Made by a program: the position numbers and the translations under genes. From Phycisphaerales bacterium (GTDB taxonomy: Bacteria; Planctomycetota; Phycisphaerae; Sedimentisphaerales; Anaerobacaceae), in assembly GCA_030602885.1 (NCBI GenBank), contig JAUVYV010000002.1:62001-126000 (forward strand): a stretch of DNA of 64,000 nt, read 5' to 3'. Positions 16,154-24,528 of this stretch are shown here, one piece after another (position 1 is the stretch's first letter; every line of letters begins with the position of its first letter). The notes below the pieces were generated by a model. It did no database searches, was not told the origin of the DNA, and saw nothing but the letters and a program-made list of their open reading frames with translations.

Positions 16154-16852
16154 ATGACTGAGCAGATATCGCCAAAAGTCTGCAAGATGAAGACCAAGAA
16201 ACACATTGTGCTTCTTATCATAGGCATCATTGCGACAATCACCGCCCAATGTTTCAAAATGCATAATCCCAGCGCATACACGCTCGGTGGCCTCCTTGCT
16301 TTCATTCTGATTCAGCCGGTTTCATATTTTGTGATTCTTAGCATCATCGGCCTAATTGTTGCCGCAATTCGCAGAAACATCAGAAAATTCTGGTTTCCTA
16401 TCTTGGCTTGGCTGTTCCTTGTAGCTGGTCTCTTTGACATCGTTGTCGGTGGATTTACTGAATTTGTTCTACGGCCGAAAGCTAATCAAGCTATTGAGGA
16501 ATTAGTTCGAAGTGGTAAAATCGAAGAACTTACTAAATTTGATCCCAGAGAACGTATATTAGGACATTGGTCATCTGAAGATGATTTGACCCATCAATAT
16601 TTTGGCCCAAACAATCATTTGATAATTGTAAATCTTGGCCAGCAGAAAGCTGTAAAATACTCTATTGAAAATTTCAGTGTGATTGAGAGGTGGATAAAAT
16701 TTAATGTTTCAGGTGCAGATTATGATCCTCATACAAGAACAATGTATTTTCTTAGTGACGGGACCGCATGGCAAACCATAGAGTCCTCTTTTGGTAAGTT
16801 CAAGTCGAAATTAAAGCATGTGGGACCAGAGCAGTCTCCGGGTGGGAATTAG
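16154..16852 (+). CDS. Membrane-anchored protein of unknown function
   Basis: About 232 residues from ATG 16154, chosen because GGAAAGGAGCAG precedes it; an upstream in-frame ATG at 16136 lies inside the attC-like site. Three hydrophobic segments (about 20-38, 43-70 and 82-105) are followed by a soluble C-terminal domain. In that domain, FDPRERILGHWSSEDD resembles small lipocalin-like or 'META-type' beta domains that begin with a GxW motif, but no family can be named. It lies just after the attC-like site, in the position of a following cassette, yet no attC follows it. Confidence 0.62.
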   Translation: MTEQISPKVCKMKTKKHIVLLIIGIIATITAQCFKMHNPSAYTLGGLLAFILIQPVSYFVILSIIGLIVAAIRRNIRKFWFPILAWLFLVAGLFDIVVGGFTEFVLRPKANQAIEELVRSGKIEELTKFDPRERILGHWSSEDDLTHQYFGPNNHLIIVNLGQQKAVKYSIENFSVIERWIKFNVSGADYDPHTRTMYFLSDGTAWQTIESSFGKFKSKLKHVGPEQSPGGN

Positions 16853-17363
16853 AGTTGTCCGGCCTTTCAACTGGTAAATGATTATTGATTATTGTGGGGC
16901 GGCCCCGGTGAGATAGGCAAAGGCGGCCATCTCACGGGGTAAACGTGGGGAAATAGTCGCCTGCGGGGCAGGCGAGGAGGGGAATGACAAAGTCGTTGTG
17001 AAGGTGTCAGCGTCTTCGGATGTGCCCTCGGCCAAAGGCCGAGGCTATATAGGTCGCCTGCGGGGCAGGCGAAGAGGGGAATGACAAAGTCGTTGTGAAG
17101 GTGTCAGCATCTTCGGATGTGCCCTCGGCCAAAGGCCGAGGCTATATAGGTCGCCTGCGTCCGGATTCGGCGGGATGTGGAAGCAAGCAGAGCTTGCGGT
17201 TTTTTTGCCTTGTTTCTTGGTTTGCATAGTATCGAAGAGGGGGTATAATGCGGGGGATTCCCCATCACAGGGGTGGGGGTTAAATATGGGTTGCAGGTTG
17301 TAAGTTGGGTCCCCTGTTGCGGGATCAAGGAAGCAGGCACTCGGGGATTCGGCGAAGATAGGA
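16853..17363. other. Intergenic region with hairpins and a 97-bp tandem repeat
   Basis: No gene is seen. A hairpin formed by CCGGTGAGAT and ATCTCACGG lies near 16904-16937. The 97-bp tandem repeat follows (16956-17159), then a stretch leading into the TPR gene. This looks like the right border of the AT-rich island, where GC content rises again. Confidence 0.65.
16956..17159. repeat. 97-bp tandem repeat, two copies plus a 10-nt third start
   Basis: Units start at 16956, 17053 and 17150 with GTCGCCTGCG, an exact period of 97 bp, and the two full copies differ at only a few positions. Each unit contains two hairpins (GCCTGCGGGGCAGGC and CCTCGGCCAAAGGCCGAGG) and the text GGGAATGACAAAGTCGTTGT. 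Near-identical text (GGGAATGACAGAGTCGTTAT) recurs at 34580, so this is a local amplification of a dispersed repeat. Confidence 0.8.
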
Positions 17364-18371
17364 ATGGGAAAGAGAAAAGGCAAAATGCGGTATGTGGCGA
17401 TAGTGTTGGTGGGTTTGGTGTTGGCTGCCTCGGCAGCCATCGGGGCGGAGGTGTATCGGTTAGGTGAAGGGGGCGAGTTAGAGCAGGTTGGGCAGAGCGA
17501 GGAGGAGCAGTATCTATTGCGTGTGGCGGAGGTGAAGCGATTTGTGAATGAGGGGAATGCGAAGGCGGCTAAAGAGGCGGCGGAGCAGTTGAAGGAAGAG
17601 CGGCCTGGGGCAGCGGGGGAGGATTTTGATGCGTATATTGAGGCGGAGCTGCTGCTCTGCAAGGGTAAGCTGACGAAGGCGGCGAGGCGGTATGATAAGC
17701 TGTTGGATGATGAGCCGGAGAGCGGGCTGAGAGATGCGGCGATGGAGAGGTTGTTCGAGATAGGGACGGATTATTTGGGCGGGCGCAAGAAGCGGGTGCT
17801 GAAGATATTCAAGGTCCGCGGGTATGCGGAGGGTGTGAGGATAATGGAGAAGATAAGCGACCGGGCGGGGACGGGGGAGATATCGCAGAGGGCGGCGGTG
17901 GCGGTGGTGAGGCATTATGAGAGGCGGGGCAAATGGGAGGATGCGTATTTGAAGTGGTCTGAAATTTCGACACTGTGGCCTTTGGGTGATTTGGGCAGGG
18001 AGTCGCTGCTGGGAATGGCGAGGGCGAAGTATGCGGCGTACAAGGGGTCTGAGTACGATACGTCGGGCATAGTTAGTGCGAAGAGCTATTACGAAAATTT
18101 CCGGCTGCGTTATTCCGATGAGGCGGGGGAAATCGGGGTTGACAGGATAATCGAAGAGATAGATGCCAAGCTTGCGGTGAAGGAGCTTGATACGGCGAGG
18201 TATTATGCGAGGACGGGCGGCAGGGAGGCGGCGAATATGTATTATCAGATGGTAATAGATAAATGGCCCGTCAGCGAGGCGGCGGCTGCGGCGCGAGAAG
18301 AGATGGCTAAGCCGGAGCCAAAGAAGAAGGAAGATACGTGGCTGAAGAAGTTAAAAAGATTAGTGTTGTAG
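17364..18371 (+). CDS. Secreted TPR-type protein, BamD-like
   Basis: 335 residues with an N-terminal signal peptide (VAIVLVGLVLAASAAIGA), so periplasmic or envelope-attached. There is no clear lipobox. Helical repeats fill the rest: residues about 45-110 and 120-300 contain TPR-like pairs (AKRYDKLLDDEPESGLRDAA, ANMYYQMVIDKWPVSEAA). The last repeats resemble the 'YYQ.I...P.S..A..A' pattern of BamD/YbgF proteins. The C-terminus is basic. It overlaps the LptE-like gene by 34 bases, so a role in outer-membrane assembly is plausible but inferred. An in-frame ATG at 17385 is an alternative start. Confidence 0.68.
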   Translation: MGKRKGKMRYVAIVLVGLVLAASAAIGAEVYRLGEGGELEQVGQSEEEQYLLRVAEVKRFVNEGNAKAAKEAAEQLKEERPGAAGEDFDAYIEAELLLCKGKLTKAARRYDKLLDDEPESGLRDAAMERLFEIGTDYLGGRKKRVLKIFKVRGYAEGVRIMEKISDRAGTGEISQRAAVAVVRHYERRGKWEDAYLKWSEISTLWPLGDLGRESLLGMARAKYAAYKGSEYDTSGIVSAKSYYENFRLRYSDEAGEIGVDRIIEEIDAKLAVKELDTARYYARTGGREAANMYYQMVIDKWPVSEAAAAAREEMAKPEPKKKEDTWLKKLKRLVL

Positions 18372-18865
18372 TTTTCGCTGCAGCGGCGATTTGCTTAGCG
18401 GTGTGCGGGTGCGGCGGCATCGGCGGGTACATGAATGAGTCGCTGTATCCGGCGGGGATTCGGAGCGTCTATATCGAGATGTTCGATAATCAGAGTTTTC
18501 GGCGTGGGATAGAGTATGAGCTGACGGACGCGCTGGCGAAGCGGATTGAGGCGCAGACGCCTTACAAGATTGTATCGGACCGGAGCAGGGCGGATACGGT
18601 GATAAGCGGGCAGATAGTTCGTGCGGGTGAATCTGTTTTGAGCACGGAGCGTCAGACGGGTCGGGCACTGGAAAGGGAGGTTTTGCTTCGTGCGGTGGTG
18701 AGCTGGAAGAATCAGGAGACGGGTGAGCTGTTGATAAACGACGGGCAGGTGAGTGCATCTGCGAGCTATTCGGAGTGGCAGAATCAGGGATTTGCGTACG
18801 GGTCGGCACTTGCGGCAAACAATTTGGCGGAGAAAATCGTAGAGTTGATGGAGGTTGGGTGGTAA
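18338..18865 (+). CDS. lptE: LptE-like outer-membrane lipoprotein
   Basis: 175 residues. A lipoprotein signal ends in VCGCGG; a further Cys lies two residues on. The mature part shows the LptE fold pattern: GIRSVYIEMFDNQSFRRGIE, then a helix with LTDALAKRIEAQTPYKIV and SRADTVISGQIV. LptE plugs the LptD barrel that delivers lipopolysaccharide to the outer leaflet, so this implies an outer membrane with LPS-like lipid. The start lies inside the preceding TPR gene, so they are coupled. LptD itself is not in the window. Confidence 0.75.
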   Translation: MAEEVKKISVVVFAAAAICLAVCGCGGIGGYMNESLYPAGIRSVYIEMFDNQSFRRGIEYELTDALAKRIEAQTPYKIVSDRSRADTVISGQIVRAGESVLSTERQTGRALEREVLLRAVVSWKNQETGELLINDGQVSASASYSEWQNQGFAYGSALAANNLAEKIVELMEVGW

Positions 18866-19207
18866 GTAACTCAAACTGACCGATGGTCAGTTTGAGAGTG
18901 TAAAAATCAAAATGCAAAATGCAAAATTGTTGAATCCGCCTGTGGCGGACGGCTGGTTTTATTATATTTTTTGTAACGCAGGACATATTAGCGAATAAAA
19001 AGTTAGGTTAATTTTTGTCTGCAAAGCGGTCAGTTTGAGTAAGTAAGAGCGTAAGTGTTGCAGGGTGCAGAGTGTCCGTCAAACGGCCGGCAGAGCTTCG
19101 CCCGCCAAACAGAGTGGCGGATAAACTGCGCTACGATGGGTTGTAAGGGCGGGAGTCCGCGGGCCCGCCAAAGGCGGGTAAACTGAGGTTGGTAAGTAAG
19201 AGGTGCT
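18866..19207. other. Repeat-filled gap between the lptE-like gene and ftsH
   Basis: No gene is seen. It holds the TCAAACTGACCG palindrome (18870-18896), a half copy of it at 19025-19036, and three GGCGG/CCGCC dyads (18934-18953, 19100-19126, 19164-19183). The text GAGGTTGGGTGGTAAGTAA at the left edge (18850) recurs as GAGGTTGGTAAGTAA at 19186, as if the block between them had been inserted. Confidence 0.6.
18870..18896. repeat. Palindrome CTCAAACTGACC-GAT-GGTCAGTTTGAG
   Basis: A 12-bp perfect stem with a three-base loop, five bases after the lptE stop codon. It could stop transcription, but no U-run follows. An almost identical palindrome sits at the end of dsbD (24151-24175), so it is a repeated element. 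Confidence 0.75.
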
Positions 19208-21262
19208 ATGAGTAACGGTCGGGAAAAAAGGAATGTTGGCAGGCGTCCGGGTCCTGCGGGCAGAGGCGGGAAGAGGCCGCCGCCGGTTTACGGTGGTGGT
19301 TTTTTCAAGTTAGTGCTGGTCGGGTTCGGGGTTTTTGCGTTGATGCTGCTGATTCAGCAGTGGCAGCGGACGGATACTATCAGGTATGACGAGTTTGTGG
19401 CGTATTTGAATGAGGGCAAGATTGAGGAGGTGCTGGTCGGTGAGACGGATATTCGAGGGCAGTTTAACGAGGAGGGTCTGGCGAACCGCGGGGAGGGTGC
19501 GGTGAAGTCGTTTGTGGTGGATTACAAACCGGAGGTGGTTCGCGAGCGGCTTATTGAGCGTTTAGAGCAGAGCGGTGTGAAGTGGAAATTCACGAGACAG
19601 CGCATATGGCTGTGGAACCTGATAAGCTTGTTTTTGCCGCTGCTTTTGATTGGGGTTTTTATCTATATAATATTCATTCGGAATATGCGAAGCGGGGCTG
19701 GGGGGATGCTGATGAGTTTCGGTCGGAGCAAGCACAAGCTTCACAGCAAGGACCGGGAGAAGGTGACATTCGAGGACGTGGCCGGTGTTGAGGAGGCGAA
19801 GGAAGAGGTAGCAGAGATAATCGAGTTTTTGAAGAACCCGAAGAAGTTTCAGCGTTTAGGGGGTCGGATACCGCGAGGTGTTCTTTTGATAGGGCCTCCG
19901 GGGTGCGGGAAGACTCTTTTGGCGAAGGCGATAGCGGGTCAGGCGGACGTTCCATTTTTCAGCATATCGGGCAGTGACTTCGTTGAGATGTTCGTGGGTG
20001 TTGGAGCGTCTCGTGTGCGTGATTTGTTCAAGCAGGCGAAGGACAATTCGCCGTGTATTATTTTTCTCGATGAGGTTGACGCGGTTGGTCGGCGTCGGAG
20101 CGCGAGCTTTGCCGGCGGGGGACACGATGAGCGTGAGCAGACGCTGAATGCGATTTTAGTTGAGATGGACGGTTTTGAGACGAACGACCAGGTGATAGTG
20201 ATAGCGGCGACGAACCGTTCTGATATTCTGGACCATGCGTTGACTCGGCCCGGGCGGTTCGACAGGCAGGTGATAGTTCCGCTGCCTGATTTGCGGGGCA
20301 GGGCGGAGATATTGAAGGTTCACGCGAAGAAAGTGAAGCTCGGGCCTGATGCAAACCTGGAGCGGCTTGCGCGTGGTACGCCGATGTTCAGCGGGGCGGA
20401 TTTGGCGGCGATTATCAATGAGGCGGCGCTGGCGGCGACGATGGCGAACAAGGATTACGTTGAATTAGCGGACCTTGAGGAGGCGAGGGACAAGGTGCGG
20501 TGGGGACGGGCGAAGAAGAGCAGGGTAATCGATAAGAAGGAGCAGGAGATAACGGCTTATCACGAGGCGGGTCATACGTTAGTTCAGTCGCTTTTGAAGG
20601 AAGCGGACCCGCTTCACAAGGTGAGTATCATACCGAGGGGGCCGATGGGAGGGGCGACGTTTGCGCTGCCGGAGAAGGACCGGACAATGTTTACGAAGCG
20701 ATATTGTATGGCGTTGATGCAGGTGTGCTTTGCTGGGCGTATAGCGGAGGAGATGTTCTGCGACGATATATCGAGCGGGGCACAGTCGGACATACAGCAG
20801 GCGACGAACATAGCGAAGCAAATGGTTCTGACGTGGGGGATGAGCGAGCAATTAGGGCTAATCAGTTACGAACCGGATAATGTCAAGGACGCATTTTATA
20901 TGATACCGGGTGAGAAAGAGTATTCGGAGAAGACGGCGGAGACGATAGACAGCGAGGTGAAGAGGATTACGGACGAGGCGTACGGCAAGGCGAAGGTGCT
21001 GATAGAGGCGAATAAGGACAAGCTCGAGGGGATAGCAAAGGCCCTTCTGAAATACGAGACATTGGATGCGGACGACGTGAAGGCGATTCTGGATGGGGGT
21101 ATGCTGGACAAGCCGACGGTGACGGATTTATTAGCCGCCGAGCAGGCGAAAGATAAGCAGGCGAAGGGTAAGCAGGCGAAAAATAAGCAGGCGAAGAGTG
21201 AGCAGGACGAAAGCGATAAGGCGGAAGATGAGCCGGAGCACAGGCAGAAAGAACAGAAGTAG
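19208..21262 (+). CDS. ftsH: ATP-dependent zinc metalloprotease FtsH
   Basis: Membrane-anchored hexameric AAA+ protease that degrades misfolded membrane proteins and short-lived regulators. 684 residues: first membrane helix about 33-51, an extracytoplasmic domain, second helix about 137-157, then the AAA domain with Walker A GPPGCGKT, Walker B IIFLDEVDAVGR and second region of homology TRPGRFDRQ. The protease domain has HEAGH (zinc) and a downstream acidic ligand (EEMFCDDISSGAQSDI). The C-terminal tail (about 640-684) is unusual: it is built of QAKxK pentads (KDKQAKGKQAKNKQAK) followed by an acidic run. Ribosome site AAGAGGTGCT precedes ATG 19208. SppA follows 41 bp downstream, forming a membrane quality-control pair. 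Confidence 0.97.
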   Translation: MSNGREKRNVGRRPGPAGRGGKRPPPVYGGGFFKLVLVGFGVFALMLLIQQWQRTDTIRYDEFVAYLNEGKIEEVLVGETDIRGQFNEEGLANRGEGAVKSFVVDYKPEVVRERLIERLEQSGVKWKFTRQRIWLWNLISLFLPLLLIGVFIYIIFIRNMRSGAGGMLMSFGRSKHKLHSKDREKVTFEDVAGVEEAKEEVAEIIEFLKNPKKFQRLGGRIPRGVLLIGPPGCGKTLLAKAIAGQADVPFFSISGSDFVEMFVGVGASRVRDLFKQAKDNSPCIIFLDEVDAVGRRRSASFAGGGHDEREQTLNAILVEMDGFETNDQVIVIAATNRSDILDHALTRPGRFDRQVIVPLPDLRGRAEILKVHAKKVKLGPDANLERLARGTPMFSGADLAAIINEAALAATMANKDYVELADLEEARDKVRWGRAKKSRVIDKKEQEITAYHEAGHTLVQSLLKEADPLHKVSIIPRGPMGGATFALPEKDRTMFTKRYCMALMQVCFAGRIAEEMFCDDISSGAQSDIQQATNIAKQMVLTWGMSEQLGLISYEPDNVKDAFYMIPGEKEYSEKTAETIDSEVKRITDEAYGKAKVLIEANKDKLEGIAKALLKYETLDADDVKAILDGGMLDKPTVTDLLAAEQAKDKQAKGKQAKNKQAKSEQDESDKAEDEPEHRQKEQK

Positions 21263-21303
21263 TTTGTTAATCGTCAGATTCATATTGTGAAAGCGAGGGA
21301 AAG

Positions 21304-22311
21304 ATGCGGGAGAGGGCAAGTCCAGCACTGTTTTTGGTTCTGTTTTTTTTCTGTGCGGTGGTTTGCGGGTGCGGGCCTACGGCGTTTGTGGTTCAGCCGA
21401 TCCCGGCAGAAAGGGCATTGAGGGAGACGGAGATAGAGCGGGATGATGGTTTTTTTGTTCGGGACAAGATAGCCGTGATAGATGTTGACGGGATTTTGAT
21501 GAACAGGAGGAGCAGGGGATTTTTGAACAGCGGCGATAATCCGGTTAGTGTTTTTGTGGAGAAGCTGGACAAGGCGAGGAAGGACAAGGATGTCAAGGCA
21601 GTTGTGCTCAGGCTTAATTCGCCGGGGGGTACGGTAGCGGCGAGTGAGGCGATGTATCATGCTTTGTGGGAATTCAGGAAGGAGACGGGTAAGCCGGTGG
21701 TTGCGTGTATGTTAGACGTGGGCGCGAGCGGGGCATATTATCTTGCGTGCGGGTGCGACGGGATAATGGCTCAGCCGAGCACGGTGACGGGTAGCATCGG
21801 GACAATAATGCAGACAGTGAGCTTTGCCGGGACGATGGGCAAACTTGGTATCAGGGCGGAGGCGATTAAGAGCGGTGAGCTGAAGGATATTGCGTCGCCG
21901 CTGCGTGATATGAGCGAGGAGGAGCGGGAGATACTGCAGGGTATCATAACGGAATTTCACGAGCAGTTTGTGGCGGTAGTGGAGCAGGGCCGGGCGGAAT
22001 TAGGCGTCGAGGAGGTTCGTGAGCTTGCCGACGGGCGGATTTTCACGGGAGCGGCGGCGGTAGAGGCGGGTCTTGTTGACCGGACGGGTTATCCGGCGGA
22101 CGGTATTGCGTGGGCGAAGGAATTGGCGGGCGTGGAGCAGGCGCGGGTGGTTATGTATCATCGTCCGCTCGGTTATAAGCCGAACTTTTACGCTTCGGAT
22201 ATGAGCGGCGTGGGGGAAGCAGGTCTTCTGGTTAATGTGGAGCTGCCTGACTGGCTGAGCGGGGAGGGGGCACAGTTTTTGTATTTGTGGCAACCCGGGG
22301 CGGGGCAATAG
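21304..22311 (+). CDS. sppA: Signal peptide peptidase SppA (S49 family)
   Basis: Membrane-bound serine protease that degrades cleaved signal peptides. 335 residues, the short (single-domain) form. An N-terminal hydrophobic anchor is followed by CGCGP, which may be a lipobox. The catalytic pair is visible: Ser in VGASGAYYLACGCD and Lys in KSGELKDIASPLRDM, with the oxyanion/structural motif LNSPGGTVAASEAM before them. It lies directly downstream of ftsH in the same orientation, so co-expression is likely. Confidence 0.93.
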   Translation: MRERASPALFLVLFFFCAVVCGCGPTAFVVQPIPAERALRETEIERDDGFFVRDKIAVIDVDGILMNRRSRGFLNSGDNPVSVFVEKLDKARKDKDVKAVVLRLNSPGGTVAASEAMYHALWEFRKETGKPVVACMLDVGASGAYYLACGCDGIMAQPSTVTGSIGTIMQTVSFAGTMGKLGIRAEAIKSGELKDIASPLRDMSEEEREILQGIITEFHEQFVAVVEQGRAELGVEEVRELADGRIFTGAAAVEAGLVDRTGYPADGIAWAKELAGVEQARVVMYHRPLGYKPNFYASDMSGVGEAGLLVNVELPDWLSGEGAQFLYLWQPGAGQ

Positions 22312-22389
22312 CGTAGATACATGGAATGAAAGGTTTTTTTAGACACTGATTAACACTGATACGCAGATAGGATTTTCAGGGAGTCTTCG

Positions 22390-24159
22390 ATGGATTCGAG
22401 AAGGTGTTTGACGGTCGGTTTTTTTTTCGTTGTTTTTGGGTTTTTCGTTTTGCCTGTTTTTGGGGCGGAGTCGGTTGAGATTGGGCGCAGCGAGGGGGAA
22501 TTCTCGAAGGCGCATCTCGAGCCGGTGCGGATGGGGGACAAGGCGGGCGTTGCGGTTGTCTTTAAGGGGACGGAGGATTTTCACTACTATGCGAGTGGCG
22601 AAACTGCACCTGCGCCGGGGCTCGAACTGAAGATAGAAGGTGAGAGTGACAGTATCGATTTCGCGGAGACGGTTTTTCCTAAGTGGGGAACAATTACAGA
22701 TCCGTTAGGGAAAACCGTGGAGGTGTATGCCGGGGAGTTTGCCGTCTTTTTGCCGTTTGAGGGTGACATCGCAGGGAAGGGTGCGGCAGAGGTTTCGGCG
22801 ACGATAAGCGGGATTGCGTGTACGACCAAGGTATGTCTTGCGCCGTTTGAGAAGAAGCTGTCGGTAAAGGTTGACTTGAGCAAGTCAGCCTCGTGGCGGG
22901 AGATTAAGTTTGAGAAGGCGGCGACCGGTACGACGGAAACTGCGGCGGCGATGGAGGTTCCGAGTTATACGGTGGCGGTTGCGCTTGGATTAGCATTATT
23001 AGCGGGGCTGAGCTTGAACATTATGCCGTGCGTGTGGCCTGTACTGCCGATTATTGTGATGCGATTGGTGGAGCAGGCAAAGGAGGGTAAGGGCAAGAGC
23101 TTTACACTGGGCTTAGCGTTTTGTGTTGGGATACTGCTTTTCTTCACAGCGCTTGCGGGGGTGAATATAGTTTTGCAGGTGTTCTACGGGACGGTTCTGC
23201 AGTGGGGCGATCAGTTCAGGGACCCGCGATTTGTGGCGGGGATGGCGCTGCTGTTGGTTGTATTAGCGTTGTTTATGTTCGGATTGTTTACGATAACGGT
23301 GCCATCATCGATATCGAGCAAGAGCGGCAGCGGCAGCGGGTACAGCGGAGCTGTTGGGATGGGGTTTTTGGCGGCGATACTGAGTACGCCGTGCAGCTTT
23401 GCGATATTGGCGGCGGTATTTTTGTGGGCGCAGGCGCAGCCGTTGGCGCTGGGGACATTGACGATAATGGTGATTGGGGTGGGGATGGCGGTTCCGTATC
23501 TGGTGCTGGTATCGGTGCCGGGATTGCTTTCGAGGACGCCGAAGCCGGGACGGTGGATGGAGCTGTTCAAGCAGGCGGTCGGGTTTATTTTGTTGGTTAT
23601 AGCGGCCAAGCTGATAGCGGCACTGCCGGGTGAGCAGCGGATGGGAGCGGTGCTGTATGCGGTGGCGCTTTCGTTTTGCGTCTGGATGTGGGGAAGCTGG
23701 GTAGGGTTCGGGACGAAGGCGGTTAAGAAGTGGACGATACGGGCGATTGCGGTGGCGCTGGCGGTGTGGTCGGGATTTGCTTTGCTTGGCGTTAAGGAAT
23801 CGCTGATAGCGTGGGAGCGTTACGATGCGGGCGTGATTGCGAGCGCTCGTGAGGAAGGTCGGGGTGTATTGATTAAGTTTACGGCGGACTGGTGCATGAC
23901 GTGTACGGTGGCAGATGTGCGGGTATTTTCGCGTGAGGATATAGCGGATTTGATAGAGGAGAAGGCAGTGGTGGCAATCAAGGCGGATACGACGGTTGCG
24001 GACTATCAGGCAACAAAGGATATGCGGAGTATCTATGGCGAGCCGGGGGTGCCGGTGACGATACTGTTTCGGCCGGGTAAGGAGGGAGATATTCGCTGGC
24101 GTGGGATGAACTTCGGAGAGGAGCTGAAAGCGGAGTTGGAGAAACTTTACTCAAACTGA
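22390..24159 (+). CDS. dsbD: DsbD/ScsB-type thiol:disulfide interchange protein
   Basis: Transfers electrons from cytoplasmic thioredoxin to periplasmic thiols. 589 residues: signal peptide, an N-terminal DsbD-alpha-like domain (about 30-165; ISGIACTTKVCLAPF holds the redox cysteines), a membrane domain of eight or so helices starting with SLNIMPCVWPVLPI and including LAAILSTPCSFAIL (the paired membrane cysteines), and a C-terminal thioredoxin-like domain (about 480-589) with WCMTC. Such proteins feed reductant to cytochrome c maturation, which fits the ResB-CcsA pair in this window. The stop codon lies inside a repeated palindrome, so the last residues may have been altered by that element. 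ATG 22390 follows AGGGAGTCTTCG. Confidence 0.93.
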   Translation: MDSRRCLTVGFFFVVFGFFVLPVFGAESVEIGRSEGEFSKAHLEPVRMGDKAGVAVVFKGTEDFHYYASGETAPAPGLELKIEGESDSIDFAETVFPKWGTITDPLGKTVEVYAGEFAVFLPFEGDIAGKGAAEVSATISGIACTTKVCLAPFEKKLSVKVDLSKSASWREIKFEKAATGTTETAAAMEVPSYTVAVALGLALLAGLSLNIMPCVWPVLPIIVMRLVEQAKEGKGKSFTLGLAFCVGILLFFTALAGVNIVLQVFYGTVLQWGDQFRDPRFVAGMALLLVVLALFMFGLFTITVPSSISSKSGSGSGYSGAVGMGFLAAILSTPCSFAILAAVFLWAQAQPLALGTLTIMVIGVGMAVPYLVLVSVPGLLSRTPKPGRWMELFKQAVGFILLVIAAKLIAALPGEQRMGAVLYAVALSFCVWMWGSWVGFGTKAVKKWTIRAIAVALAVWSGFALLGVKESLIAWERYDAGVIASAREEGRGVLIKFTADWCMTCTVADVRVFSREDIADLIEEKAVVAIKADTTVADYQATKDMRSIYGEPGVPVTILFRPGKEGDIRWRGMNFGEELKAELEKLYSN

Positions 24160-24175
24160 CCGACGGTCAGTTTGA
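24151..24175. repeat. Palindrome TCAAACTGACCG-A-CGGTCAGTTTGA at the dsbD stop
   Basis: A 12-bp perfect stem with one loop base, same family as 18870-18896. The TGA stop of dsbD (24157-24159) is part of the left arm, so the gene ends within the repeat. Confidence 0.78.
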
Positions 24176-24528
24176 AAACGCAAAAATCAAAGTGTAAAAT
24201 GCAATCCGCCTTCGCATAAAGCTACGGCGGACAAGGGGAGTTCGGAGGTTGTCCACGCACCAAATTTAAAAAACAAAATTGGTGCGGGATCTGCGCTCAT
24301 TCTGAGCTTGAGAAATTCTGGAGAGAATCCGAAGCAATTCAACGTGAAAGAAAAAGTACCGGACACCTTTAATTTCCCGGACATCTTTAATTTTCCCCAT
24401 GCGAACCGCAAACCCTTACCAACAGGTCATCCTTACCGCAAAGATATGTAGCAGTACTACTCCAACGATATCGATCAGGACGCTTTGCCAGACCAGATTT
24501 CAAGAAATTAGTATGGTGTCCCCAGATT
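24160..24528. other. Gap after dsbD with repeats and a transposase remnant
   Basis: It contains an ATCCGCC...GGCGGAC dyad (24203-24233), a 19-bp near-duplicate (CGGACACCTTTAATTTCCC and CGGACATCTTTAATTTTCC, 24359-24397) and the transposase remnant at 24387-24509. The 'GGTGTCCGG' text often borders REP-associated transposase genes. Nothing else is recognised. Confidence 0.65.
24387..24509 (-). pseudogene. REP-associated (Y1/IS200-like) transposase, C-terminal remnant
   Basis: The minus-strand frame reads NFLKSGLAKRPDRYRWSS and continues TATYLCGKDDLL before TAA at 24387-24389. The pattern N-x-x-R/K-x-GL-x-x-RP-x-x-Y-x-WSS is the C-terminal hallmark of REP-associated tyrosine transposases. The upstream HUH domain is absent: the frame is replaced by unrelated sequence and the zinc-ribbon gene begins nearby. 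About 40 codons remain. Confidence 0.65.

Noticed and set aside
17045-17662. 205-residue minus-strand frame over the 97-bp repeats
   Set aside because: It spans the tandem repeat and the start of the TPR gene, and is serine/proline-rich with no start signals.
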